The position numbers were made by a program, and so were the translations under genes. From NCBI GenBank assembly GCA_022457155.1, contig JAJGOT010000364.1:1-64000 (forward strand): a stretch of DNA of 64,000 nt, read 5' to 3'. This DNA comes from Cladopsammia gracilis. Lineage: Eukaryota; Cnidaria; Anthozoa; Scleractinia; Dendrophylliidae. This document shows, one piece after another, positions 34,770-46,500 of the stretch. The notes under the pieces are model-generated. The model saw nothing but the letters and a program-made list of their open reading frames with translations. It ran no database searches and had not been told where the DNA came from. The stretch's first letter is position 1, and every line of letters starts with the position of its first letter.

Positions 34770-35265
34770 GGACACAGCACAGGCAGACCAATCGTGATGT
34801 GTGAGTCACATCAAGGTACAGATTCGAAGCCAGTACACAGAAATGAAATATACTAGGTAATAATACGATTTGTTACGGAATTGAGAAGCGATAGAAAAAT
34901 CGAAAATATTACACAATATTACTTTAATATTACTTTACTTATGTATCCTGACTGGTTTAAATGCATTTTTACCACTTTTGTCACTCGCCCCACTATCCAC
35001 TGGATAGATTTTTACCACTTTTGTCAAAAGAAGTCAAAAGAAGTGGGGCGAGTGGCAAAAGTGGTAAAAATGCCTTTAAACCGGTCAGGATACATCAAGA
35101 GACAATAAAATAAAGATGAGAAGACTTTATTGTGTAATATTTTCGATTTTTCTATCGCTTCTCAATTCCGTAACAAATCGTATTATTACCTAGTATATTT
35201 CATTACTGATCTGTAACTTGATGTGACTCACACATCACGATTGGTCTGCCTGTGTCAGTACAAAG
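34770..35265. repeat. 0.5-kb palindrome (foldback element)
   Basis: The left arm begins near ACAGGCAGACCAATCGTGAT and the right arm ends ATCACGATTGGTCTGCCTGT. The arms of about 220 bp match almost throughout, including AATACGATTTGTTACGGAAT versus ATTCCGTAACAAATCGTATT. The short centre has CACTTTTGTCA and GAAGTCAAAAGAAGTGGGGC motifs. A transcript through it would form a long hairpin. Confidence 0.8.
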
Positions 35266-35462
35266 TAAGGTGACAATAAAAATAGGGCAGCGCGATCCAC
35301 GAAGTTAATTCCAGGTGAAGTAGAGTTGGTCGATCATATTTAATACATTCACAAATAGAGCCAGCTAGCAAAACTGTGCAAAGATTGTGTTCCGGCGTGC
35401 GGTGTTGAATTTTTTTACTCTTCTAGATTTTCTAGGTGTTTTAGGCGCTTTTGAAAGGTATG

Positions 35463-35464
<2 letters not shown>

Positions 35465-35527
<63 letters not shown>
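35465..35527. repeat. A-run followed by (TA)n microsatellite
   Basis: About 15 A residues followed by about 24 TA dinucleotides. Confidence 0.95.
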
Positions 35528-35529
<2 letters not shown>

Positions 35530-36061
35530 TTTAATACTGATCATCAGGATTCTTGCAAATTAAATTTTGGCGTTTTCCGAAAAAAATATAATTGACGCGA
35601 AAAATTCTAGCATTGCGAAATAGCTCGTTCTCTTCTTTTGTTGACTATTTGGTTGTTGTTATGTTTTAAAAAACTGCAGTGTTCGATTCAATTTTCTAAT
35701 TCATGGTAGGCGCAAGGAGACATGCAAACCTACTTCCGGTAAACGTTAAATTATTAAGGTTATTCCCTGAAGAAGTCAGGCCGTGCCTGACGAAATATTG
35801 GAAAAAATATTATAATCCCAGTTGTACAGTCAGCCTTGCTTTATTAGTTTTCGTATTTATATTAAATTTGCTGACTAGATCCCCCAGGATCCGACGCTTT
35901 TGCATTGTCCGTTGGCCCTTGCAGATATTTCCAAAGTGTTCAAGGCTAGAATGGCAGGTTTACTTCCGGTGTTATGAATGCTTCTGTGTACGCTACTTCC
36001 GCTTTCTAACACGCGCGACTCGCGCGACACAGCAGTTTATCAGTGAAATGTGACTTCAACA

Positions 36062-39000
36062 ATGGCGCCGCGTCAAATTTTTAACGAAGGCATCGTCTCG
36101 AATCCAATGCAAGCTTGGGGTGAAGAACAAGTGTTACAAGTAAACTAAATACGCATGCGAACTGAAATTTTTTTCCAAAGCATGATCATATTTACTAAAA
36201 ATTGTGATTTATTTTTAATTCTACAGCTCGACGAATCCGTAGTAACGCCGGGATTTGCCTACAACCTTGCCAGATATTTTCCTTCAGGGACACACAATGA
36301 TAAAGAGACGTGCATAGAACTTATGGACAAGATTGGAGGGTCACCGGACCCTGCAACGTGGTACTCAACAGGTGCGACGTTCTTAACGCAATAATTTCGA
36401 GTGTCAAAAAGAATTATCGAACTAATTTGTTGTTCTTATTTTTTTGAACAGTAACTCGCGCGCGCACTCCAACTTGGCCGAGAAGTGTACCTCCGCGAGC
36501 CCTTTTCCCCGAGAACGTTAAACACAGCTACACGAAAAACCCGGAGCTGTTCTACATGACCACAAATAAAAGAGAATTTGGAGGAACTTTTGGACCCCCA
36601 GCGGGAAATACGAGGTAAAAAGCCATGGCATAAGACAAGCTATTAGTGCTTAGCAACGGAATGTGAACCATTCATTTAAATACGGGACACGTTTAATTGT
36701 TCTTCTCTCTTTCTTTGTCTCACGCACAGGCCAAGTACGTCCGCGATCTTTCCAAGTAGAGACAATTATAACTCCACAACATACCAAACCGAATTTAATC
36801 AGAAAAAGGTCCAAAAGACACATGCGTTTCGCACAGGAAGCGCGTCTGGCAATAGAAGAAACAACCCGCATCCTTCAGAGGTATAGTAATGGTTGACTTG
36901 TAGAGCGAATAAAAGGCTGTTATGCGTAGAAATCTTTACTATCAATTTTTGCGACTTTGCTATACACATGTATACAATCTTGTGTGGTGTCTTTGCTTTG
37001 AGGGTATTAAATATTTTCTTCGGACAAACTATCCGAACCCCCCTCTCCCCCGACATAATTTAAGACCTCTCGGATGCAATCATCAAAGGTGCCGACAACA
37101 AAAAACTATGCGGATGAAAAATGAAATGTTATGTCCCATTAGCGCAAAAAATTTGCACCTCTTTAATGCTCATCTTGCTACAATGGCTGAGTAGTTAAGG
37201 CGTTGGATTTAATATGGCTGCTGCCTGACAACTCCGTCCTTTAAACAACAACAACAACTTTATTATACCTTATATCCCTACAGATATATTGGCAAAATAA
37301 TACTAGATAATATGAGTAAAGTACAAAATATAATGTCATTGCAAAAACAATTACACATCTATTAATTCTTTTGCTAATTCCAAAACATCATGAAAATATT
37401 TTGAAGATATATTAATAACGGAAACATCCTTCATTGAGAACAAATACAGGAATAAAGACCCCTTATCAAATACACGAAAAACATCATTGACGAACTTTTG
37501 AAGAAAGTCCTTTCTCAAGTTGACAAATTCATGGTTATTGCATTCAGTTATGTAATGTAGCTCATCGCCAATCCTGTTATCATTGCAAATAGTACAGATT
37601 CTAGAATCATAAGGTATCTTTTTGTACCGCCCAGTTTCAACTGGCAACCTATGTGCCGAGATTCGCAATCGGGTAACAGCTTGTCGATGTTTTACATTAG
37701 AGATTCTACTTAAATACTTCTCAAAGCACACATTATATTTTACAAGTCCGAATGTCCGTAATTTACCCCGCTGTACTTCACGAGAGTCAGAATGCCCTCC
37801 AAAGACCTCATTTTCCCAAAAACTAGAGTACAGATCATATAACTTTGTTTTAATTACTTTTATAAACTGTCCTAATTGTTTTGAAGGGACACGGAGATTT
37901 GAAACATCGTCAAGACCACACAACTTTAAGATATAATTCGCAAATGTAACACTTTGATTATTTGAATTAATACATATGCGTGAAGCCTTGCCAACAATAG
38001 TTTCACTAAGAAAGGGGTCATTCAAACGTACCCAATATTTCACAATAAGAGTAGATACCTGTAAAATTAGAGGCACCCTACCTAACTCGGCATAAACAGC
38101 TAGATTTGATGCTTTAGAATGAACACCTAAAATACGTTTGCAAAATTTCAAATGGAGCTTTTCGGCAAGGATATTGTTGAAAAAAGTTTCTTCTTAAAGA
38201 TATCAAAACCAGAAATCTTACCAAGAGCATATACTCCCCAAATTTCACACCCATATAAGAAAATCGGAATTACCATTGAGGAAAACAGTTTCAAAAGGAC
38301 TTTTACTGTAGTTTAAATATTGCACTTAATTAAAGTTTTACGAAAAGTTCTTTGAACTAGAAAGAAAAGGGAGGAAATCAGAACAATTTCCAATTAATTT
38401 GACTCAATAAGCTGGCAACATGTGTTTTTAAAAACACCTGCCACCACATATTGTGCAAAGCCAATATTATTTTTAAAAAAATTCCTTTTCGTAAGTAAGT
38501 TTGTGAAATAAATAGACAGAAATTATAAAAAAATGAAATTAATTTATTATTTTTTTATTTATGAAATATTTTTATAAACTTTGCCAAGAGGCCTGGATCA
38601 CTCACAGAGCAAGCACCACTGCGAGGTCCTGAAAAAAAAATTGCAATACAAATACTAACAAATACTAAATAATATTTAAATTTCAGTCATTTATGATTTG
38701 GAAATTTCCATGTCGCTTTCCACCACTCCTTGATGAGCAGACAAGTCCTGAGACAATGAATGAAGTTAACAAAGAGCAGATTAAATCCACTTATCAGTCT
38801 GATTACACAGGTATTCCACAAGGTAAGATTAAATTTATGTACCTTAGACTAACTTAGATATTTTAGTGAGTTACTGAGATGAGTGTTAATATACCCAGGG
38901 AGGTTCTCAGGTATAATTGTGAGGAAGGTCCAAATTAGACCCAAAAAAGGCCAACTGAGCCCAGAATGTAACCCCCCAAAAGTCACTTCTCTCTGTATAT

Positions 39001-42000
39001 TTAAAAGGTTATGGTTTTTGCTGACCCCCAAAGATGTCCTCACCAAAATCTTTCACCCAAAAAAGTCACCGCAAAATTTCTAATCTCAAAAAAGTCCTCA
39101 CATCGCAACTGTCAAAACCCAAAAAGGTCTTCACACCTTCCTGTCACTAGTGGTGCTTTCCTCTGGAATGATCTCTCAGAGGAACTACAGACAGCTGAGT
39201 CTTTAGGCCATTTTAAAAAAGGTGTCAATAAAATGGTCTTCTGTATTGGACTTCCACACAGCAATTATGTAAAACAGTGTATAGAATATTAATTTTATTA
39301 CTGAGTTTTTAAACATGTTTAGATAGCCCTTTTACAATCACATGTAAATTTTAAACATTTTTATGATGTTTTATATTTTTTATATACAGGGCAGGTATGG
39401 ATACCAGCCATTGGGCTGATTAGGCCGTTACCCTGCACTTAAATTTTAAGCTCCTAGAAAATGTTCTTAGGCAACAGCCTTGAAATAGTAGTAACAATAC
39501 ATTTATATATCAGATAATTAACTAAATTTTACATTTAGTTAATAACTATTTTAATTCATAATCATTAATTGTTTAATTATATACACTTCTTATGAAGTTT
39601 TATTTTGTATCTTTTATTTCATGGTGTACCTGGAAATTAGCACTCAAGCTAAGCGTACTGACCAAATTAAATAAAGGATTGATTGATTGATTGATTGATT
39701 GAGTGTTTAAAAGTTATTGCTGTTATTTTTAGGTGTGGATATTTCCACAGTATTTGAAGGAGATCTTGTGCCTGCACTCTACAAACCACCCTACACACTG
39801 GACTCAACATCACGGTACAGTTATCAGACTCCTGCTGTGAATAGTGAGTTGTCGGAAAGCTTAAGTCGCTTTGGATGCAACAAGTACAAGTATAGACCAG
39901 CTGTTGGCGCAGGTAGGTAACCAGACAAAACACTGGTCAGATTGTATCTCTTGTAATTTTATTTCCAGAAGATTACAGTCAAACCGGATGTTCTTTTGAT
40001 GGCAACTTTGCAAACTTCCGCCGCAACATTAGTATTTTGATAGACAGTTTGCTTCGAGCAAGTTGGAAGTTGTGCGAGCAAGTTGCAACTTTCGCGAGCA
40101 AGTTCCTATTTCAATCTTGCTGTCAGTTGCCGGATTTCTGAATTGAAAGTACTTGGTTTGGTTACCTTGCAGTATTCCACAAACTCTATGATGTCAGGAG
40201 TAGAAACTGTTCGTTCCTCTCAGCCAGGTTAACCGGGAAAATACGTCTCGTGTTGTAAAAATCTGTTTACAATATTGGATACAGTTTGCCTTGATAATCC
40301 AACAATGCGTGCGATTTGTTCTTGTTTTACACCAGACGACCATTATTCTCTATCTTTTCTCAACCGAGGTGGTATTATTGCGATGTACGCGAGCCATAAC
40401 TGAAGAAGGACGTGTTTTCACAAAATTTGCAATTTGCAACTGACAACAAGTTTGAAATAGCAACTTGCTCGCGAAAGCTGCAACTTGCTCGCGTAACTTC
40501 CAACTTGCTCGAAGCAAACTGTCAATCAAAATACCAATGTTGCGGCGGAAGTTTGCAAAGTTGCCATCAAAAGAACATCCGGTTTGACTGTAACAGAGAG
40601 GAAGAAATACAAGGCACCCATGCAAAAGAGAGCCGAAGGAGTTATAAACCTTCTGAAGAGCAAGGCAGTGGTTGAAAGAGGAATATTTTACAGCCTTTCA
40701 GTTGAACTTCTGCTATTAAGGATACTCCCAAACTTCATGGGTGTCCTTCAGGAAAAATTCATACACTCACCAGATTCAAAAAACTATATTTACAAACCAT
40801 ATATCAAGAGAAAGCTTTATAAATGTAGTTTTTAATAAAAATATAATTAGTTAAGCAGCTTTTTCTATAACAAGTAAACCCACAAACGAACAAAGGTTTG
40901 TTTAATCAACTTTATCTGGCTATGGAATGCCACAGCAGGAGTGAAATAGCTGCACAGAGTTAATACAAGGTATCAATCAACAAAACGCTTGAAGTATACC
41001 TCAAATTAATTATTGTCTTGTTTGTTTGTTTTCATTCTAGTTCCTACAGTCTTATACAATTCTCCTCAAATGCACCTCTATGGAAGGACACATTATTCCA
41101 GAGACTATGTTGACAAGTCTGCTGTTCTAAAGGTCATTTTAAAATTGACATTAGGATACAATGAGAACCTCAGTGGCCCAATTTGAATGATGGGTAGTCT
41201 GGTTATTACTATACTACTGCTGGAGGGCAAGGCTTTAATTAGGTTTATGATTCAAGAACTTGTATCTTGTACATTTTATTCAGTTCTTAACTGGCTCAAG
41301 AAACTTTAAAGTCAAAACCACTCTTTTTTTTCTAAATGGTGCCTGTATATGAGGCAGTCTATGATTCGCCAGCAAATAGATGCCTCCATTCATGTTTTTT
41401 TTTTTTTTTTTTTTTTTTTTTTGGGAAGGGGGGGGGGGGAGAGGGGAGAGGGTTGAGTGAGGTAGGTGAGAAGTTAGGCAGGAAGGCATGGGAACTTGGA
41501 GTAACGGAAACAGGAACTGGCAAGTTCAGACCCCATCCATAACCCCGAACTTTCCTGGTAACACTAGTACTGATATTAAAAAAAAAAAACACAAAATAAT
41601 ATAAGAATGTGTTGTCCCTGAAAAAATCCATACCCCAGTACCAACACAGAAGGTTTTATTTTTACAACTAATTGATACTCTGAACATTATTCTTGATACT
41701 GATGACTACATTGAAACATAGGTTAAGTTCTGGTTAAATGCTTTAAGGAACCATAAATTGATTTCTCAATGCTTAAAACTGCTGACATTGTTTTTCTCTC
41801 TTCATTGTAGGAAAAAGGCAAACAGTTCAAATCAGGCCCAATTCCACCCCTGGATGAGTACCTGAAAACTGCAAAACCACATGGTACAAAACTGTCTTTA
41901 ATGCTATTAAATTTTCAAAGTGTTACTGAAAGCTCATGTGTTATAACTATGTTCCGTGCGACAGTGCGTTTGTTGTTACTTTCTTTAAAACAACAAATAA

Positions 42001-42306
42001 TAAAACAATATTACTAGATACGGTTTTTGTGATATCTGGAATAATCAAGGTCTCAGGATGTGTTATCAGCTGTTGATTATTCCGGATATCACAAAAACTT
42101 TATCCAAAAATTATTTATTATTGTCTTGCAGTTTGTGGATTATTCCTGTTGATAATTTTATACATGAAAGTTTGAACAAAGTATTTTGTTATTCATTTGT
42201 TACAGAAAGGGAAAGCTTATTAAGAAAACTACAAAACATTGCTGTTAAAGACAAGCAACAGAACCGTGACCCTAGCTGGCTCTCACAATGGACTGGACCA
42301 GCATAA
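36062..42306 (+). CDS. TEX26: TEX26-like protein, nine exons
   Basis: Complete 372-residue gene with exons 36062-36139, 36227-36371, 36452-36614, 36730-36880, 38687-38822, 39733-39912, 41041-41132, 41811-41883 and 42206-42306. All junctions are GT/AG with consistent phases, and the ATG lies in ATGGCGCCGCG. No signal or membrane segment; rich in Pro, Tyr and Asn. Motifs recalled from human TEX26 align in order: TTYQTEF, MNEVNK, SLSRFGCNKYKY followed by VPTVLYNSP, and HYSRDYVDKS. The human protein (about 290 residues) is testis-expressed. Short repeated Tyr-containing motifs like these are common in axonemal and microtubule-associated proteins, so a ciliary or sperm-tail role is inferred. The N-terminal 60 residues have no match I recall. 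The symbol rests on remembered sequence, so treat it as probable. Confidence 0.75.
37176..37212 (+). other. Possible tRNA-Ser-like 5' fragment
   Basis: TGGCTGAGTAGTTAAGGCGTTGGA resembles the D-arm (box A) part of a eukaryotic tRNA-Ser/Leu gene. No matching B box or 3' half was found, so it is a fragment of a tRNA pseudogene or SINE head rather than a functional gene. Confidence 0.3.
37243..38320 (-). mobile_element. 5'-truncated non-LTR retrotransposon in a TEX26-like intron
   Basis: The minus strand encodes the end of a reverse transcriptase region (VIPIFLYGCEIWGVYALG, about 38210-38290) and, in frame 37351-38151, the LINE C-terminus with a Cys/His motif (RICTICNDNRIGDELHYITEC). A frame change near 38150 shows it is decayed. 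The 3' end has a TTGTTGTTGTTG tail (AACAACAACAAC on plus, about 37242-37257). Related to the copy at 18606-19080. Antisense to the host gene. Confidence 0.75.
39125..39703 (+). mobile_element. LINE (CR1/L2-like) 3' end with (ATTG)n tail
   Basis: The plus-strand frame ending at 39292 has the typical last segment of L2/CR1-type LINE proteins (SGAFLWNDLSEELQTAESLGHFKKGVNK). A roughly 400-bp 3' UTR follows, ending in GATTGATTGATTGATTGATT (39678-39702). Same tail type as the minus-strand remnant at 5881. Lies in a TEX26-like intron, just before the exon at 39733. Confidence 0.7.
39976..40590. mobile_element. Tc1/mariner remnant with long terminal inverted repeats
   Basis: Termini CAGTCAAACCGGATG and CATCCGGTTTGACTG are bordered by TA on both sides (39974-39975 and 40591-40592), the Tc1/mariner target duplication. 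The inverted repeats extend about 170 bp and contain repeated CTTGCTCGCG motifs. A transposase fragment lies between them on the minus strand. Located in a TEX26-like intron. Confidence 0.8.
40229..40342 (-). pseudogene. Tc1-type transposase fragment, helix-turn-helix part
   Basis: Minus-strand reading gives SSGVKQEQIARIVGLSRQTV followed by SNIVNRFLQHETYFPG and a stop. This fits the N-terminal helix-turn-helix of Tc1-like transposases (Q..IA...G.S..TV..I..R). No DDE catalytic region remains. Confidence 0.65.
40612..40850. repeat. Dispersed repeat, copy 2 (copy 1 at 17879)
   Basis: Nearly identical to 17879-18117 over about 230 bp and in the same orientation. It directly abuts the Tc1/mariner remnant, suggesting that element inserted at or near its 5' edge. 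Confidence 0.65.
42010..42112. repeat. Short inverted repeat in the last TEX26-like intron
   Basis: GTTTTTGTGATATCTGGAAT (about 42019) and its near-complement ATTCCGGATATCACAAAAAC are about 40 bp apart. Probably a small MITE. Confidence 0.55.
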
Positions 42307-43518
42307 ATCTGCTGTGCATTTAAAAAAAGGTCAACTAAAACCTTGCTGGAATCACAAAGGATTTTAATATAATTATTATTCCCATTCAACAATGATCCAG
42401 CTTTCCACTACGAAGCTGGAGAGAACATTAAAGAGTGATTTAAGAGCATTAAATTATTATTTCCAAGATAATGAGATTAAAAGAAATGTTGCACTTTTCC
42501 TATCTCTATACGTTTTGTTCTTTGCAGTTTACATCCATAACTTATCATAACAGTAACTGACTGACTGCTGTTTTTCAGTATTAAAATACCATTCAAGGTG
42601 GTCAATTCTTACCACACTAACAATCAAGCTTCCAGGAAAAAAGTAGGTTTGACTGTTGTCAAAAAGACTTGACAGAGCTATTTACTTCTTGTCACTTAAA
42701 TAAATATTATTTTAACAGCTGGATTGGCATTAAGAAGTGATCAATTTTTTTCTATAACTCTTTTGAACATTTTGCCCTTGTTTACAAGGCTGTTGTTTAA
42801 AGATCTGGTAACATCATTCTACCTGTTTGCTTAGACTGCTACATCTGCTTGCAATGTACTGTACTTTCATCTGATGTTTTGTTAGTATATAATTTTATTA
42901 CCTGGCTTTGCACAGACAGCAATCTAATAAAAATGATATGCAAATTGCCACTACAGAATGGGGACATCTCTAACTAAACATAAGGATGTTGTGACTTTAA
43001 AAAACAAAATTAAACTTGCCATTAAATAAACATTGCTTTTATTATATTTATGTACTATAAGAAGCTTAACAAATAAATCTGTTATGAGCTTCTGGTAGTA
43101 TAATAACTTGGGAGTTATGTAATATCTGCAAACCTCTACTGGTGAAAGTGCATCAGTTAATTAAAAATAGTCTGGAATTGTAGACTCATGGTAGTCATAC
43201 TAACTAATTTAAGTCAAGCCTTTGGTGGCTGACACGAGACTTGTTTTGGTGGCTTACATGATGTAATTGATGCTTTCTAGACTGTACATTAAAAAATGTC
43301 AACACCAAGGTGTGTTCGATTGAACATATTCCTGAATAAGAAATATGTTTTCAGGATTTGGAAGCCACTGGAAAGCTAAACATCTGTTGCCGTATTATAT
43401 GCATGTTTAATTGCCTGATTTATACTGCAAAAGTGCCTAAACAAACAATTCTCAGAGACTATTCTGTTTACCAGTATTCTTACAATTTCCAGAAGACAGT
43501 CAATCGAACAAGCCCTAA
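42307..43518. other. Convergent 3' flanks of the TEX26-like (+) and EXPERA (-) genes
   Basis: No other gene seen. It should hold both 3' UTRs. An AATAAA for the plus strand (43025-43030) and an AATAAA for the minus strand (43038-43043 on plus as TTTATT) lie seven bases apart, so the two transcripts may end in the same place or overlap. Which signals are used is inference. Confidence 0.45.
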
Positions 43519-46500
43519 CTAATCCTTTTTTCTATGGTTTTCCATGTTGTGAATAAGTACTGAGGTCAATTTACTGATGCAAAGGAATGGCACTGCAATC
43601 CAAATTGAATTTGGAATGACAAACATTCCAGCAAAGGAAGGCCATTCCACATGTTTAAACAGGTCTTCATCAGTGCACAGTGGTGTGGCCATAAGTGTGA
43701 AAAGGATGGTCTTGGCACAGGTCATTGTGCAAGCCACAAGTCCACATATCAGACAAATGATGTTGGATTTGCCATGCTGAAAAAGGTGTACAGCTTTAGA
43801 TTAAAATGTATGTGGTGAATAAGATGAACACTTTGGGCTTCAATATGAAACATCCGGACCCTCCCCTCTCTTACGTTTTGCTTCACTGACCCCACTCCCT
43901 TTGTCCATGAGCCAATTTGTGAATATGAAACATCCGGACTCTCCCCGCTCTTACGTTTTGCTTCACTGACCCCCCCCCCCCTTCCCACCCCTGTGTCTAA
44001 TTTGTCTATGAGCCAATTTGTGAATATGAAACATCCAGACCCTCCCCTCTCTTACATTTTGCTTCACTGACCCCCCCCCCCCCACCCCCTGTGTCTAACT
44101 CTGCTCTAACTCTGCACCCTCCCCGCCCTTCAACACCATCCCCATGGGTAAAGCTGGTGACCATTACATATATAGCTGGTTCACTGTTAACAGCCGATTT
44201 ATCAATTGAGCATGATCAAGTGACATTTTGCCCCCGCTGCAGCTATACATGTAACTCGTTCAATGGTTTCGCGTATTCACAAGTTAAATAATAATAAAAA
44301 GGACAGATTGCTTGGAACAAGATTTTCTGGTCAGTGGAAAAGGGTGCTTGATTTGCCTGAAAAATCTTGAATGTTTGATCCAAGGAATAAGAAAACAAAA
44401 TTAAAGGACTAATTACATTGTCAATAGAGAATGGAAGAGAAAATAAAAGATCACCAAATGTAATTGAACCTTAATAAGTTATTAATAATATTTTTTTTAC
44501 AAAAGTGTGTTGCATTAAACTCACCAGAATTAAAGTAACAATGTTCAGACACACTTCCACAAAGTTCATCCTAGAAATAATGACAATATGTGTAAACAAA
44601 ACACAGATTGGGGGGGGGGGGGGGGATGTTTTGGGTGGGTATGTGTTGCCCGGGTCTCCAAATTTGGACACTGTTTTAGAAAGAATTTGCATTCAAAATG
44701 ATGCCCTGTTCTAGAAATAGGTCAATTTTTAATACTCCGTTCTCTAAAATGGATACCCCGTTCTAGATTAGGAGTCCCAAAATCATGACCCCATTGGGCG
44801 GCACATACCTGTATAGGTATTTTGGGGGAGTAACCCCCCCCCCAGGATTAAGCATGACAGAAATCGTGGATGTGTGAGAGTCTATCATGCTGGAGTATGA
44901 TGAATGCTAAATTTTAAACAAATTTTAAAACAAATTTGAGTTTAAACACAATTACAGGGACGGATCTAGGGGGAGGGTGCAGGGGGTGCGCACCCCTCCC
45001 AGAAATGACCTAGTCTGCGTTGTTCGCTTTTAAAATTTGTTTACGTGACCCTTCAGTTACGTCATTCCTTAGAGGTGCACCCCCTCCTAAGAAAAATCCT
45101 GCATCCGCCCCTGAATTATATAATGCTGAGGAAAATTGCTGTCCCACTGGCCCTTATTAACAGCCCTAGCGGACAGGTAAAGTTCCAAAACATTCACTAA
45201 ACATTCAGCTAGCCTAAATAACCCCCACCCCAGGAGGGTCAAAGTATCATATTGACTAAAATATGCACATGTGTATCTGCATGAAATTACAAAATTGATA
45301 CTCTGATTACATATTCAAAATAAACAATCACAAAATTATATCTAGATAACTTAGTGTCTGCATATTTTAACACATTTTGTTACGATTTCAGCAAACAAAA
45401 AGAAACTTGGGAAAATAATCAACAAAAAACTTTTTGCCAAAATATACTGTTGTCTCAGAAAACCTGTGCAAACAGTCAATTCAATTACAAAATATAATTT
45501 TATTTGGCTACAGCAGCTTTAACGGCCCAAATGTAAATAATTATTGTAATCACAAAATTAAACTGTTATGACTAATATTGGTTATTTACCGTAGAAGCTG
45601 TATTATAAATTTAAGCTCCCGGAGGCTGATTCACCAAGAAAGAGAGGCTTTAGTTCCAGAAAATATTCATACCCCTCACACCAAAAGGTTTTGGTTTGGA
45701 CCCAACTGCCCCCACCCCCACCCCTTTAGAAATTCCATTATTTTGCTTCATATTTCCAGTTCCTTAACCCTTTAAGCCCTAAGAGTGATCAGCATCAAAT
45801 TTCTCCTTGTAATATCAATGCCTTATCAATCAAAAAGGTCATGAGAATTAAGGACATGATCATGCAAGATGAAATTATTCTCTTGACTCCCCAACACATC
45901 CATACGAAATGTATAGGACTAGAAATGAGAATTTAAACTTTGATACTTTGATATTAGGGCTTTAAAGGGTTAAAAACTTTGGCTTTTGAGACCCCCTTTT
46001 TGAGAGAAAAGAAATTAAAATTAAACTCGCTTGAAAATGTTTGAAACCAAAATTAAACCAATATTAACACTTACCAACTTTGTCCAATGACAAATTCATC
46101 TTTAAGATCCTTGTATCTTGTATCAACTTGGATGTAGATGTTATCTGAAATACAAACAGAAACATATTAAAATGGTGCTTTGCATTGGAACTGACAGCTA
46201 ACTTTTAATAAAATTAACCCAGCCACCCGGAAGACATTTAGGGGATCTGTAACCATGATCTGTGATCTGCAGTTGGCGAGTAAGAAATACAAAACAAGTG
46301 TCAACTCCCATAACTTGTTCATCATTGACTGAGCATTTCTTTAATACCATTATTGTAGCATCAACCGATAAAGAATTGTTGTATTGATCCATCAAAGTAT
46401 GATGGAAACAGCCATAAGTTATTATATGTGCTACTTTAAAAGATATCCTAGTGTCGGGGTAAATTCTGACAAGCAACATGCGGAAAATGTCTGCCCAACG

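Noticed and set aside
37176..37250. Functional tRNA-Ser gene
   Set aside because: Only a box-A-like 5' part is present; no anticodon stem, B box or terminator could be matched.
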